DNA of 64,000 nucleotides from Phycisphaerales bacterium (GCA_947459215.1 CANHCQ010000001.1:124001-188000); one strand, 5' to 3'. Shown: positions 43,048 to 52,597, counted from the stretch's first letter. The notes: a model not told the origin generated them from the sequence alone. A program made the numbers and translations.

Positions 43048-43584
43048 ATGAAACGTGCAGCGCTGCTGCGCCGTCGAGAGAGGAAACGCACGGTCATGGA
43101 CAACGTGATGCTGGCCATCTTCGTGCTGATGTTCGGCGGTCTTGGCGTCATGCTGATCGGCGTGGGCGTGCGGGAGTGGTTCATCCAACGCCGCGTGATG
43201 GCGACAGCGGTCGGCGTGGACGCGGTGATCCTCTCGGCGGAGGTGAAGTCGAGCCGATCGGCGGACACGGATCAACGGTTGCTGCGCGACAACAGCACAA
43301 CGTCGCACACGCCGGAGGTGCGGTTCGAGTATGTGCTCAACGGCGTGCGCTACGAGAGCGACATGCTCTATCCGACCGTGATCGTCCGCGGGTACGCAAG
43401 CCGCGAGAGTGCGGCGGAGGAGATCCGGGAGTACACGCCCGGGGCGAAGGTCAAGGCCTACTCCGACGCGTCGTTCCCAGAGCGCGGGTTCCTGCGGCTG
43501 GAATCATCGTCGAACCCGAAGTGGTTTATCGTGGCCGGTGTGCTGAGCCTGATCTTCCTGGCGGTGATCAGCCGGTTTCTGTAG
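43048..43584 (+). CDS. DUF3592-type membrane protein
   Basis: Protein of 178 residues from ATG 43048, 8 bases after GGAG; ATG 43096 is also plausible. It has an N-terminal helix (NVMLAIFVLMFGGLGVMLIGVGV), a soluble domain (ATAVGVDAVILSAEV..., PEVRFEYVLNGVRYESDMLYP, GAKVKAYSDASFPERGFL) and a C-terminal helix (WFIVAGVLSLIFLAVISRF), the layout of DUF3592 proteins. Function unknown. It ends convergent with rpoN, 36 bases away. Confidence 0.7.
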   Translation: MKRAALLRRRERKRTVMDNVMLAIFVLMFGGLGVMLIGVGVREWFIQRRVMATAVGVDAVILSAEVKSSRSADTDQRLLRDNSTTSHTPEVRFEYVLNGVRYESDMLYPTVIVRGYASRESAAEEIREYTPGAKVKAYSDASFPERGFLRLESSSNPKWFIVAGVLSLIFLAVISRFL

Positions 43585-43620
43585 CTACAAGTGCAGCGGA
43601 CCGGGAGCCGCCTGGACGCA

Positions 43621-45273
43621 CTAGTACTCGCGCCGCAATCGGGCGGCAGGAATGTTGAGCTGATCGCGATACTTCGCGACGGTGCGTCGTGCGATCTCGA
43701 TGCCGCGCTCCTGCAGTTTGTCGACGAGGGCTTCGTCGGACCAGGGTTTCTTCTTGTCCTCGTGATCGATGATGTCGCGGAGCGCGACCTTGATCGCGTC
43801 CCAGGCCATGTCCTCGCCGGCGTCGGTCTGCAGGCCGCCGGAAAAGAACTTTCGCAGCGGGACGACGCCACGCGGAGTCTGGATGTGCTTCTCGCTGACG
43901 GCGCGGCTCACGGTGGCGACGTGGATGCCGAGCTGCTCGGCGACGAGCGTCATCGGCAGGGGCTTCAGAGCCTGCGGCCCGAAGTCGAAGTAGTCGCGCT
44001 GGGCGTCCACGACCGCCTGTACAACCCGCAGCAGCGTGTGCTTTCGCTGGTTGACCGCGTCGATGAGCCACGCGGCGTTGGACAAGTTCGTCCGAAGAAA
44101 ATCCTTCCCCCGCTTGTCCATCCCCTTGTCGGGCTTGCCCTTGCTGAGCAGGGCGTACTCCTGGTTGATCCGCAGGTCAGGAATGCGCCGTTCGTTGAGG
44201 TAGGCGAGATAGCGGTCCTTCTCGGCGTCGTACTCGACGATCGCGTCGGCGACGATGGGGCGGACGTCCTCGGTGACAAGCCGCCGCGCGGGAGCGAGGC
44301 TGAGCTTCTTCAGCAGCTCAAGCGCGCCGCGGATCTCGGCGAGCGAGAGATGCGTCTTCTCGCTCACACGGGGCAGGCGGTTGTTCATCAGGTCGTCGAG
44401 GTGGTTCTCGACGATCAGGCGGGCGTGCGCGATCACCTCGGGCTCGATCTTGCGTTCGTCCTCGGCGTCGCCGAATGCGTCGAGCTGGAGCAAGAGGCAC
44501 TCGCGAGCATCGCGGGCGGCGACACCGGGCGGCTCGAGGAAGAGCTGCACAGCGTGCAAAGCGTTCTCGAGATCGACGGAGCGGGGCTTCGTTTCGCCTG
44601 CCCCGGTAACTGGGGCGCGATCGGCGATGGTCTCCAGCGGCGTGCGCAGATACCCGTCGGCGTCGAGGAACGAGATGATCAATTCGCCCAGCGGCTTGAG
44701 TTCTTCCTTCACGTCGGCGAGGTGCCACTGCTCGCGGAGTTGCTCATGCAGCGAGATGCTCCGCGCCGGCGTGGCGGCCATCGCCTCGGACTTGGCGTCG
44801 CGGTCGTCGCCCGAAGCGCGGGGCGAGTACTCGAAGTCTTCATCGCGGCTCGGGCGCTCGGCGAGCTCGCGGACGTTGGGGGCTTCGGCCTCGTGCGATA
44901 CATCGCCGCTGTCGAATTCATTCTCGGCAGCCTCAGGGTTGGACTCGTTGTACTGCTCGAGCCGTGCGAAGTCGTCGCGATCGTCGCCGACGTCCAGCGG
45001 CGTCTCGTCCTCGGTGAGCGGGCCTTCGCTGGCGTCGTCATCGCCGTCCTCGTCGGCGGCGGGTGCGATGTCGACATCGTCGTCGGTGACTTCCGACGCG
45101 GCCGCGGCCTGGGCCTCGGCGAGTTCGAGCGTGGGGTTGCTCTCAAGCTCCTGCTGGATGCGTTCCTGCAGCTCCGCAAGGGGCATCTGCAGGATCTCCA
45201 TGGACTGGATCATCCGCGGCGCCAGCTTCATGTGCTGGCCGAGCTTCATGCTTTGCTGGGTTTCGAACCTCAT
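43621..45273 (-). CDS. rpoN: RNA polymerase sigma-54 factor
   Basis: Protein of 550 residues. The N-terminal activator-interacting region (MRFETQQSMKLGQHMKLAPRMIQSMEILQMPLAELQERIQQELESNPTLEL) is classic. A long acidic region II covers about 60-165. The core-binding and HTH parts follow, and the RpoN box ARRTVAKYR is at 528-536. It directs transcription of genes that need AAA+ enhancer-binding proteins. recR lies upstream on the same strand, 73 bases away. No RpoN activator is visible in the window. Confidence 0.95.
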   Translation of the reverse strand: MRFETQQSMKLGQHMKLAPRMIQSMEILQMPLAELQERIQQELESNPTLELAEAQAAAASEVTDDDVDIAPAADEDGDDDASEGPLTEDETPLDVGDDRDDFARLEQYNESNPEAAENEFDSGDVSHEAEAPNVRELAERPSRDEDFEYSPRASGDDRDAKSEAMAATPARSISLHEQLREQWHLADVKEELKPLGELIISFLDADGYLRTPLETIADRAPVTGAGETKPRSVDLENALHAVQLFLEPPGVAARDARECLLLQLDAFGDAEDERKIEPEVIAHARLIVENHLDDLMNNRLPRVSEKTHLSLAEIRGALELLKKLSLAPARRLVTEDVRPIVADAIVEYDAEKDRYLAYLNERRIPDLRINQEYALLSKGKPDKGMDKRGKDFLRTNLSNAAWLIDAVNQRKHTLLRVVQAVVDAQRDYFDFGPQALKPLPMTLVAEQLGIHVATVSRAVSEKHIQTPRGVVPLRKFFSGGLQTDAGEDMAWDAIKVALRDIIDHEDKKKPWSDEALVDKLQERGIEIARRTVAKYRDQLNIPAARLRREY

Positions 45274-45346
45274 CGCGGTACTCTCCAGCGGGTGCCGGAG
45301 CGTCGTGCTCCGGGTGGCCGCCTGATCGCGAGGGGTGTTGGGGGGG

Positions 45347-46009
45347 TCAATCCCCGACGCGCTGGCGGCCGACTATGGCATCGGCCAAAACCGCCTTGTT
45401 GGCATACTCCAATTGGCTGCCAGACGGCAAACCACGTGCCAATCTTGTGATACGCACCCCCAGCCCTTCCAGTTCTTTCTGCAAATAGAGCCCGGTTCCG
45501 TCCCCTTCGAGGGTTGGATTAAGTCCGAGAATCACTTCCAAGATCTTGGTGTGTCCCGGGTTGCGCTTGGAATCCCGAACGCGGTCGAGCAGGTCGGGGA
45601 TCGTCAGATCGGTGGCGGCGACGCCGTCGAGCGGGCTGAGGCGGCCCATGAGCACGTGGTACAGGCCCTTGTACATCGCCGTCTGCTCAAGGGCGATGAG
45701 GTCCTTGGGCTGTTCGACGACCAGGACGGTCGAGCGATCACGCGACGCGTCCGAGCAGATCGAGCACGAGTCGCCGTCGGAGAGATTCCAGCAGACGGCA
45801 CAGTGGCGGATGTTCTTCTTGACGTCGTGGATGGCCTGGGCGAGCCGGAGCGCGTCCGGCTCGTTGCTCTTGAGGATGAAGAAGGCGAGGCGTTCGGCGC
45901 TGCGGCGGCCGATCCCGGGCAGTGCGGCGAACTCGTCGATGAGTCGCTCAACAGCGCTCGGATAAGCAAGGCCCTTCTTGGCGGGCGGGTTGGTGTTGGC
46001 ACCGGGCAT
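45347..46009 (-). CDS. recR: Recombination protein RecR
   Basis: RecR acts with RecO (and RecF) to load RecA at gaps. The protein has 220 residues: helix-hairpin-helix LPGIGRRSAERLAF, four-cysteine zinc finger CAVCWNLSDGDSCSIC, and Toprim domain (VLVVEQPKDLIALE, YHVLMGRLSPLDGVAATDL) ending LARGLPSGSQLEYANKAVLADAI. An N-terminal extension of about 12 residues (MPGANTNPPAKK) precedes the core. It is divergent from the DSP phosphatase gene, across a nested inverted repeat. Confidence 0.94.
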   Translation of the reverse strand: MPGANTNPPAKKGLAYPSAVERLIDEFAALPGIGRRSAERLAFFILKSNEPDALRLAQAIHDVKKNIRHCAVCWNLSDGDSCSICSDASRDRSTVLVVEQPKDLIALEQTAMYKGLYHVLMGRLSPLDGVAATDLTIPDLLDRVRDSKRNPGHTKILEVILGLNPTLEGDGTGLYLQKELEGLGVRITRLARGLPSGSQLEYANKAVLADAIVGRQRVGD

Positions 46010-46088
46010 GAGGGGATGGTAGAGGAAGCGAGGGGCTTGGGGCTGAAGGTTTGGAACTGAAGGTGTTCGGCGGGTGATCTGCCGTCAT

Positions 46089-46204
46089 GGTGCCATCAGT
46101 CCGCGGCTGCTTTGAGCCGCGCGACTGATGCGGGGCTCGCGGTGATGTGTGCCCGGAGCGGGACCGCATCAGTCGCGCCGCAAAGCCGGCGGACTGATGG
46201 CACC
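46089..46204. repeat. Nested inverted repeat (GGTGCCATCAGTC...)
   Basis: Left arm 46089-46133 begins GGTGCCATCAGTCCG; right arm 46164-46204 is its inverse, ending GGACTGATGGCACC. Each arm is itself a hairpin: ATCAGTC ... GACTGAT around a CCGCGGC/GCCGCG core with CTTTG in the loop. It lies in the divergent gap between recR and the phosphatase gene. Confidence 0.7.
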
Positions 46205-46248
46205 TTCGCTCTGCCGCGGCGACGTCCTGGTCCGTCGTAGAGTTGTTC

Positions 46249-46899
46249 GTGGAAGACGCAACGTCATCGAAGCGCAACGGTTTTGGCAGCGTTGTCTCGT
46301 TGCTTGTGGTTGCTGCAATCGCTTCGGGCGCCGCGGTGTTCGTCTATCGCGTGGTCTGGCCCGATGTGCACCCGAAGCGATTTGCCGAGGTCGTGCCGGG
46401 GAAGCTGTACCGCAGCGGGGAGCCGTCGCCGGCCGCGCTCGAGGCGATGGTCAAAGAGCACGGCATCCGCACCATCATCGATCTGGGTGTCGCTTCCGAG
46501 GGCGATGTGCGCGATCGGCGTCTGCAGCTTTCGACGCAGGCGCTGGGAATCACGCGCTTCAAGTTCGATCTCATCGGCGACTCCACGGGGAATCCCAACG
46601 AGTACGTGGCAGCTCTGCGGCTTGCGTCGGACCCGGCGCGGCAGCCCGTGCTGGTGCACTGCGCGACGGGCAGTCAGCGAACGAGCTGCGCGATCGGGCT
46701 CTTCCGGGCGGCGTTCGAGGGCGTCTCGGTGGACGAGGCGATCGCCGAGGCCAAGCGCTTTGACGCCAAGCCCAAAGTCGACGAAACGATGCGGTCGATC
46801 GTGTCGCCGGTCCTGGAGGCTCTGCGAAACGGCGGTTGGATCGAAGGGCACGCGGTGCCGAGCGTCGAGCCGACCAAGCCGATCGCGGCCCGCCCATGA
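46249..46899 (+). CDS. Membrane-anchored dual-specificity-type phosphatase
   Basis: About 216 residues from GTG 46249; a TTG at 46243 is also open. A hydrophobic anchor (VVSLLVVAAIASGAAVFVYRVVW) is followed by a cysteine phosphatase domain: LYRSGEPSPAALEAMVKEHGIRTIIDLG and the signature loop HCATGSQRT (HCx5R with Thr after). The upstream Asp could be that in FDLIGDS. This resembles the DSP/PTP-like group often found next to polysaccharide genes. The substrate is unknown. Topology would place the catalytic domain outside the cytoplasm, if the helix acts as an uncleaved signal. Confidence 0.75.
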   Translation: MEDATSSKRNGFGSVVSLLVVAAIASGAAVFVYRVVWPDVHPKRFAEVVPGKLYRSGEPSPAALEAMVKEHGIRTIIDLGVASEGDVRDRRLQLSTQALGITRFKFDLIGDSTGNPNEYVAALRLASDPARQPVLVHCATGSQRTSCAIGLFRAAFEGVSVDEAIAEAKRFDAKPKVDETMRSIVSPVLEALRNGGWIEGHAVPSVEPTKPIAARP

Positions 46900-47127
46900 G
46901 GCGTGCGGGTCGATTGTGTTGCACAAACAACCACGGGAGTGATCACGCGCACGATCGCGTGCGGCGTTGCGATGTTGCATCGGGTGACATTGCGAAATGC
47001 ACGCGGTTTTCGCTGCGCGTTTCGGCGGATTGATTGAAGCGGTGAATCTCCTTGCAGGTAACGCGATGCGGCGCTGCGATGGCAGCCGCGGCAACGCACG
47101 CGGCCCACGGGGCGCAGGGAGCATCAC

Positions 47128-48069
47128 ATGCACGCAGCACGATTGTCGGTAACGGCGGCTATGGCATTGAGTGTGGCGGCGCTGGCGGACGTGTCGTCGG
47201 ACACGGCGCTGCTCGCCGAAGGGTTCGATGCCTCGACTGGATCGATCCACGGCGTGGGGATGTGGACAGACCCCCGAGCGTTGTTCCGTGTGCAGAGTTC
47301 CCCCGCCGCGCACCGCGGAACCGGTTTCGTGCGTGTCGATACGACCGATTTCGCGGATTACAACCTGCCTGGGTTCCGAAATCGGTGGGGCGGCTGGACG
47401 GGCTTTGCACAGGGTGGCTTTGTCTTCGCCCCGTCCACAGGCGAGCGGGCGGTGCTGACAGTCCGCGGCTATGTCCGCGTGTCAATGCCGGCACACGGGT
47501 ACACACGCGAAGTGCGGGTTGGCATCTCGGTGGACGACGCCGCGAACACGACAATCGCGGATGTCGGCATGGACTCAAGCGGCCTGCTCGATGGCATCGC
47601 ACTGTTCGACGGCTCTGAAGTCTTGTGGAGGACGGCGGAACCGGTCGCCGTGGCGTCGGAATGGAACGAGGTGCTGGTGCGGCTCGACCTGGGCAGCGGG
47701 CTGGGTCGGGTGGAATGGAACGGCTATCAACTGCTCGTGTTCGCGCACGCGGCGTCGGCCGTGTCGCGCGTACAGCTCATCGCCGACGGACGGCGGAGCG
47801 GCGTCATGCCCATCAAGCCGCAGGGCGCGGCGGACTTTGACAGCGTGTCGGTGGCGGCCTCGTGGCACTGCGAAGGCGATCTGAATCTCGATCGCGTTGT
47901 GGACGACACCGATTTCGAGGCCTTCGTGCGGATGTACAGCCGCGGCGAGTGTGCGAGGATGACGATCCTCGACGCGTCGTGCGCGGCGGACTTCAACTGG
48001 GATCAGCGGGTGGACGAGGACGACTTCGCCATCTTTGCCTGGCGCTATGACGGGTTCGTGTGTCCGTAA
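47128..48069 (+). CDS. Secreted protein with dockerin-like C-terminus
   Basis: Protein of 313 residues with GGGAG before ATG 47128 and a signal peptide ending AALADV. The mature domain (LLAEGFDAST...GVGMWTDPRALFRVQSS, GFVRVDTTDFADYNLPGFR, VLVRLDLGSGLGRVEWNG) looks like a jelly-roll, perhaps carbohydrate-binding domain. The end carries two EF-hand-like repeats, GDLNLDRVVDDTDFEAF and ADFNWDQRVDEDDFAIF, with the terminal FVCP. The function is unknown; the ending places it in the same export or attachment group as the genes at 1614, 48126, 49381 and 52598. Confidence 0.7.
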   Translation: MHAARLSVTAAMALSVAALADVSSDTALLAEGFDASTGSIHGVGMWTDPRALFRVQSSPAAHRGTGFVRVDTTDFADYNLPGFRNRWGGWTGFAQGGFVFAPSTGERAVLTVRGYVRVSMPAHGYTREVRVGISVDDAANTTIADVGMDSSGLLDGIALFDGSEVLWRTAEPVAVASEWNEVLVRLDLGSGLGRVEWNGYQLLVFAHAASAVSRVQLIADGRRSGVMPIKPQGAADFDSVSVAASWHCEGDLNLDRVVDDTDFEAFVRMYSRGECARMTILDASCAADFNWDQRVDEDDFAIFAWRYDGFVCP

Positions 48070-48125
48070 GCAACGGCATCCGGCTACGTACGTCGCGTCG
48101 GTCGGCGTGGCCGGCTCCGAGGAGT

Positions 48126-49244
48126 TCAGCAGCCCAGGGACTCGTAGGCCGCAGCGAAGATGACGAAATCGCTGTCATCGCAGAGCCCGTCGCCATTGAA
48201 GTCGGCGCGGATATCAAAGAGGGTGTTGTACGAGAAGGCGAAGCGCACGAAGTCGGCATCATCGACGAGTCCGTCGCGGTTGAGATCGGGAAGGCAGCGG
48301 GTCAGCTCGTCGATGAGGAACTGCCGAGCCGCGGCTTCGACCGCGGCTCCGAGGGCGCCGTGCCCGGCCCCGGTGACCGGTGTGTACTGCGCCGACGTGT
48401 TGACCGCGTTCATCGCATCAAACAGCCTCTGGCTCTGCTTGATCGGCACCGATGTATCCGCCGTGCCGTGCGCGATGAAGATGCGCAGATCGCGTGGATC
48501 GACGTGGGTGATCGGGTTGGCGAGGTTGACGAGCCGCATCTTCTCAGGGAAGGGTGCGGCCGGATTGTTCTGGTTCGCACGCAGGACCCCGATGCCCTGC
48601 CCGGGGGCGTCGAAACCGATGAGCTGTGACTCGGGTGAGGTCGGTGCGTCGTGGTCGATATTGGATCCCGGCGGGGTCGTGACATCGAGGTTCATGTTCA
48701 GGATGTCGGTGGGCCCGAAGAAGTCGACCGCGGCTCGGATGGTGGCGCGGGGGCCGACGCCGCCGACGTTGCCTTCGGCTTCGAAGACGTTGTTGCTGGT
48801 GAGCATGAGCGCAGAGAGATGACCGCCGGCGCTCGTGCCCCAGGTTCCGATGCGAGCGGGATCGATGCGGTAAGTGGCGGCGTTCCGCTTGAGGTGCCGG
48901 ATCGCGCCCTTCACATCATGAATCTGTGCGGGGAAGATCGCCTCGCCGCTGAGACGGTACTCCACGCTGGCGACGACAAACCCGTTGGTGAGGAGCGTCC
49001 GGACCATCTGCGGCACGTTGTCATGCGTGCCTCCCACCCAGCCGCCGCCGTGGATCCAGACAACGCAGGGTGCAGGCGATGTCGGAGCAATGTTGCTGGT
49101 CCAGTACACATCGAGACGAACCGGCATCGACGCGCCGTCGTCGCGGAGGACGTTGGCGTAGACGACGTCATTGAAGGTTGGGGTCTGTGCAAGGGCCGGT
49201 GCGGCGACGGCGGCCGCGGCGGTGAAGGAGACGATTGATCGCAT
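48126..49244 (-). CDS. Secreted HSL-type esterase with dockerin-like C-terminus
   Basis: Protein of 372 residues with AGGAG before ATG 49244 and a signal peptide ending PALAQ. The alpha/beta hydrolase domain has the oxyanion motif HGGGW, the nucleophile in GTSAGG, an Asp in HGTADTSVP and a His in GAGHGAL, like BD-FAE/hormone-sensitive-lipase carboxylesterases. The C-terminus has DLNRDGLVDDADFVRFAFSYN and DFNGDGLCDDSDFVIFAAAYESLGC. It ends at Cys without the following Pro. It probably removes ester groups, such as acetyl or feruloyl, from polysaccharides. The following GH57-like gene is on the same strand. Confidence 0.82.
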   Translation of the reverse strand: MRSIVSFTAAAAVAAPALAQTPTFNDVVYANVLRDDGASMPVRLDVYWTSNIAPTSPAPCVVWIHGGGWVGGTHDNVPQMVRTLLTNGFVVASVEYRLSGEAIFPAQIHDVKGAIRHLKRNAATYRIDPARIGTWGTSAGGHLSALMLTSNNVFEAEGNVGGVGPRATIRAAVDFFGPTDILNMNLDVTTPPGSNIDHDAPTSPESQLIGFDAPGQGIGVLRANQNNPAAPFPEKMRLVNLANPITHVDPRDLRIFIAHGTADTSVPIKQSQRLFDAMNAVNTSAQYTPVTGAGHGALGAAVEAAARQFLIDELTRCLPDLNRDGLVDDADFVRFAFSYNTLFDIRADFNGDGLCDDSDFVIFAAAYESLGC

Positions 49245-49380
49245 GGTCGATCTCCTGCGGTGTCGGGACCGCTACGGAGGATCAACGCGTGGGATGGTGC
49301 ACGATTGCACAATCTGCCGTGATTCTGGCGCGTGCGGGGCCCGGAAGGACCCGCCCCCACCCATCAGCCCGCGCCGGCGT

Positions 49381-52300
49381 TCAGGGGCACAGCAGCTCGT
49401 TGTACGCCGTCGCAAAGAGCACGAAATCCGAGTCGTCGCAGCTCGCGTCGCCGGTGAGATCAGCGCCCTGATAGGGGCCGGACATGATGAGCGTGTTGTA
49501 GAAATCAGCGAAGAGCACGAAGTCGGCGTCGTCGATGAAGCCGTCGTTGGTGAGGTCGCTGGGGCAGCAGCCCTGGGGCGAGCGCGGGTTGGCGAACTGG
49601 CACAGCTTGATCTCGACCGCGTTGGGCAAGGTGTTGCCGACCGCGCTCGGGATGCAATCGGCGCTCACCGGCACCGTCGCGTCAGCGGTGGGGTAGGTGC
49701 CGACGGCGACATAGACCTTGCTCGGCAGGGTTGTTCCGCCGCCGAAGCGCTTCTTGAGATCGATGGTGGCGGCGAGCACGCCGCCGTTGTTGGTGGCGGC
49801 GTTCTGCGTGACGTTGCCGGCAGGTGGGGGGGGCACGTCAAACCACCCGTTGAAGCCGTTGGAGCTTTCGTTGCCGACGAACGAGGCCCACGCGCCGATC
49901 TGGCCGCCCTTGCCCCACATCGCGTTCTGCAACGCGCCGGGGCCGGCGGGTCCGGAGAGGAGCAGGAAGCGGTCGTTGCTCCCGGCGGCGGCCTGCGTCG
50001 CCATGTAGAAGATGTCGCCCTTCAGACCGGCCCACAGGTTGATGTTGTTGCTCGCGCTGGTCGCGATGAGGGTGGAGTCGGGATCACGCACGCCGCTGAC
50101 CTGCCACGTGTCGATCGGCGTGCCGCCGCTGACAGGGAAATGCCAGTCCTGCGAGCCGTTGTTGTCCCAGATCGTCGCGCTGCCGGGCAGCAGCGCGTTG
50201 TTGAAGACCATGTCAAGCTGGGTGGCGTTCGCCGGGAGCGAGATCGTGACGCTCCACTTGCCGGTCCCGGCGGCGGACATCTGCACCGACGGCTGCACCG
50301 GCGTCCACTGGTTGATGCCCCAATACATCGCAACGTTGCCCGCGCCCGCGAGCGGGCGGCCATTGGTGTCGTACGTAATGGTGACGCTCTGCCCCGCAAC
50401 CGGAGTCTCGGGCGAGAGCGTCACCGTTGTGCCGCCGCCGGTGGGTGCACCGTTGCCGTCGCCGACGTAGACGTGCTGAATCGGTGACTTCTTCAGATTG
50501 CCGCGGCTGTCGGTCGCTTCGACGTAGTAATCAACCAGCTTGCTGCGTATGCCGGTGAGTCGCGCGGAGTACTGATCCGCGATGTACTGCGGCATCACGA
50601 AGAAGTTGATGCTCGGGTCGTTGAAGAAGTTGCCCGCGGGGAAGGCCCGCTTGGTCATCGTGACCGACTGCCACGCGCCGACTTCAGAACCACCGGCGTA
50701 GGTCTCGTTCTGGGTCGACGAGAGCGGATTGCTGCCGTCGTTGTCGAGGCGGTACTTGAGGACAACGCTGGCGTCAGGGATGCCGCTGGCGTCATAGGCG
50801 AAGGTCCAGATGTCAAAGTCGCCGTTGTTGATTGTCTGCTGGTACTTGTGCTGCGGGCCGAAGTTGACGGAGCCGGGGTTCCAGGGCGTGCGCTGGGGGA
50901 TCCAGACGGTGGGCGCGACGGTGTCGCCGGTGGGGCCGGCGCTGGCGATGACGGGATCGGCGAGGCGGGCGGCGTTGTTGCACGCGACGGTGGGCTTGAC
51001 CTCCATGTCGATGGCGGTGCCGTAGTACATGTAGCCGCTGTTGAGAGCGCCCATGAAGAAGTGCCAGGCGCGTTCGGCGGGGAGTGTGGAGTTGTCGGGG
51101 TAGACGATGCGTCCCATGTTGAGGGGCGCGCCGGCGGTGCCGCCGTGGACGGGGAAGGTGGTCGGCCGGGCGATGGTGATCGCCTCGGCGGTCTCGACGC
51201 GGTTCTGCATCGCGGTGATGACGGCCCAGTTGCGGGCGTCCTCGGCCCATCCGTTGTTGACGTCGATGTTGCCCTGGGCGTTGACGAGGGGCCAGTTCCA
51301 GTTGATGAACTGGGGCGCGCCGAAGTCGCCGTCGGCGTTGACCCAGGCGCCGTCTTCGACGTGCACGAGATCGTTGGCGGGGACGGGGTAGTCGTTCAGG
51401 TACTGCTCGACGGTGGTGGCGGGGTAGGTGTTGTTGGCGGTGGAGACGAGGTTGGGCGTGGCCTCCATGTAGTAGGAGAAGCCGCCACCCCAGGCGTTGT
51501 CGCCGTCGTGGGTGAGCGTGATGAGCGCGGGGCGGGTGCCGGTGTGGAGAGCGGCGAGGGCGGCGAAGTCGGTGGTGCCCAGGGGCGCGTAGCCGTCGCG
51601 CCAGGAGAGTCCCTGCGAGGCGGGGATGACGATGATGGAGGACGCGGCGCCGGTGTTGGGGTCGATGTACTGAGCGCGGCGTGGGATCAGCGAGAAGATC
51701 GATTCCACCGGCGAGCAGCCGCGGGAGATGGATTGGCGGTACCACCCGCCGCCGACAGTGGAGTTGAGCGGGTTGATCTGGTCGGCCTTGTTGGGCGGGT
51801 CGCAGTTGACGCCGCCGGAGCCGAAGATGACGGGGAAGTCGGGCTGAGCGCGGGCGATCTTCTCGGCGCTGACCACCGACCACGTGATGTTCTCACTGGC
51901 GAGCACGCCGATCATCCGGGTGCTGAAGGCCATCTCGCTGGGGAAGAAGCCGCGGGACATGGGGACGCTGCTGCCCCACGCGTCGGCGTAGATGCGCTTG
52001 TACGCCTGGACCTGCTTTCGCATCGTGTTCTCGTCCACCAGCGGCATGAGCGCATGATGGAACGGGAAGATCACGACATCGAGGCGAGGCTTGTTGTTGA
52101 CGGTGGTCCAGCCGCGGGCCTCGCGGATCGAGTTCATCCAGCCCGGCGAGTACCCGAGCTGGTTGCTCCCGCCGAGCGACATGATGTTCTCGATCAGGCC
52201 ACCCGAATAGGAGATCTGAGCCCCGCCGCGCTGGGTCCAGCGGATGGCGTTGACGCTGTCACGCGTGCGGTATTGGTACACCGCCTGGCGATCGGCGAGG

Positions 52301-52530
52301 CCGAAGATCTCGTCGAGGTTGTTCTCGGGATGGGTCGCGCCACTGGCCTTGTGCGAACGCGACTCTTGGGCGCGCTCGTAGCGGTCGAAGCCAAAGACCT
52401 GGCGGTCAGGCCAATAGACGGGCTGCTCAAGGTGCCAGACGTAGGTGAACTGCACCTTGGACTGCGCCGAAGCGAGCCCGGTGACGAGAACGAGCGCGGC
52501 GGCGGCACCGGTGATAGAGCGTGGCTTCAA
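49381..52530 (-). CDS. Secreted GH57-like glycosidase with starch-binding module and dockerin-like end
   Basis: Protein of 1049 residues with a TTG start at 52530, 8 bases after GGGAG, and a signal peptide ending LASAQ. The N-terminal half resembles GH57: WHLEQPVY (compare H-x-HQP), FHHALMPLV, GFFPSEMAFS with candidate nucleophile Glu199, and THDGDNAW with candidate acid/base Asp342 or Asp344. About residues 700-830 (SVTITYDTNGRPLAGAGNVAMYWGINQWTP...) look like a CBM25-type starch-binding module. A further beta domain follows, then two EF-hand-like repeats ending LLCP. An alpha-glucan is the likely substrate. The GH57 assignment is by motif only. Confidence 0.65.
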   Translation of the reverse strand: MKPRSITGAAAALVLVTGLASAQSKVQFTYVWHLEQPVYWPDRQVFGFDRYERAQESRSHKASGATHPENNLDEIFGLADRQAVYQYRTRDSVNAIRWTQRGGAQISYSGGLIENIMSLGGSNQLGYSPGWMNSIREARGWTTVNNKPRLDVVIFPFHHALMPLVDENTMRKQVQAYKRIYADAWGSSVPMSRGFFPSEMAFSTRMIGVLASENITWSVVSAEKIARAQPDFPVIFGSGGVNCDPPNKADQINPLNSTVGGGWYRQSISRGCSPVESIFSLIPRRAQYIDPNTGAASSIIVIPASQGLSWRDGYAPLGTTDFAALAALHTGTRPALITLTHDGDNAWGGGFSYYMEATPNLVSTANNTYPATTVEQYLNDYPVPANDLVHVEDGAWVNADGDFGAPQFINWNWPLVNAQGNIDVNNGWAEDARNWAVITAMQNRVETAEAITIARPTTFPVHGGTAGAPLNMGRIVYPDNSTLPAERAWHFFMGALNSGYMYYGTAIDMEVKPTVACNNAARLADPVIASAGPTGDTVAPTVWIPQRTPWNPGSVNFGPQHKYQQTINNGDFDIWTFAYDASGIPDASVVLKYRLDNDGSNPLSSTQNETYAGGSEVGAWQSVTMTKRAFPAGNFFNDPSINFFVMPQYIADQYSARLTGIRSKLVDYYVEATDSRGNLKKSPIQHVYVGDGNGAPTGGGTTVTLSPETPVAGQSVTITYDTNGRPLAGAGNVAMYWGINQWTPVQPSVQMSAAGTGKWSVTISLPANATQLDMVFNNALLPGSATIWDNNGSQDWHFPVSGGTPIDTWQVSGVRDPDSTLIATSASNNINLWAGLKGDIFYMATQAAAGSNDRFLLLSGPAGPGALQNAMWGKGGQIGAWASFVGNESSNGFNGWFDVPPPPAGNVTQNAATNNGGVLAATIDLKKRFGGGTTLPSKVYVAVGTYPTADATVPVSADCIPSAVGNTLPNAVEIKLCQFANPRSPQGCCPSDLTNDGFIDDADFVLFADFYNTLIMSGPYQGADLTGDASCDDSDFVLFATAYNELLCP

Positions 52531-52597
52531 GGCGATATCTCCCTCTCCGGAAGGTATCGCAAAGGCGAGAACGAATCAAGACAAATAACCGGGCCGC

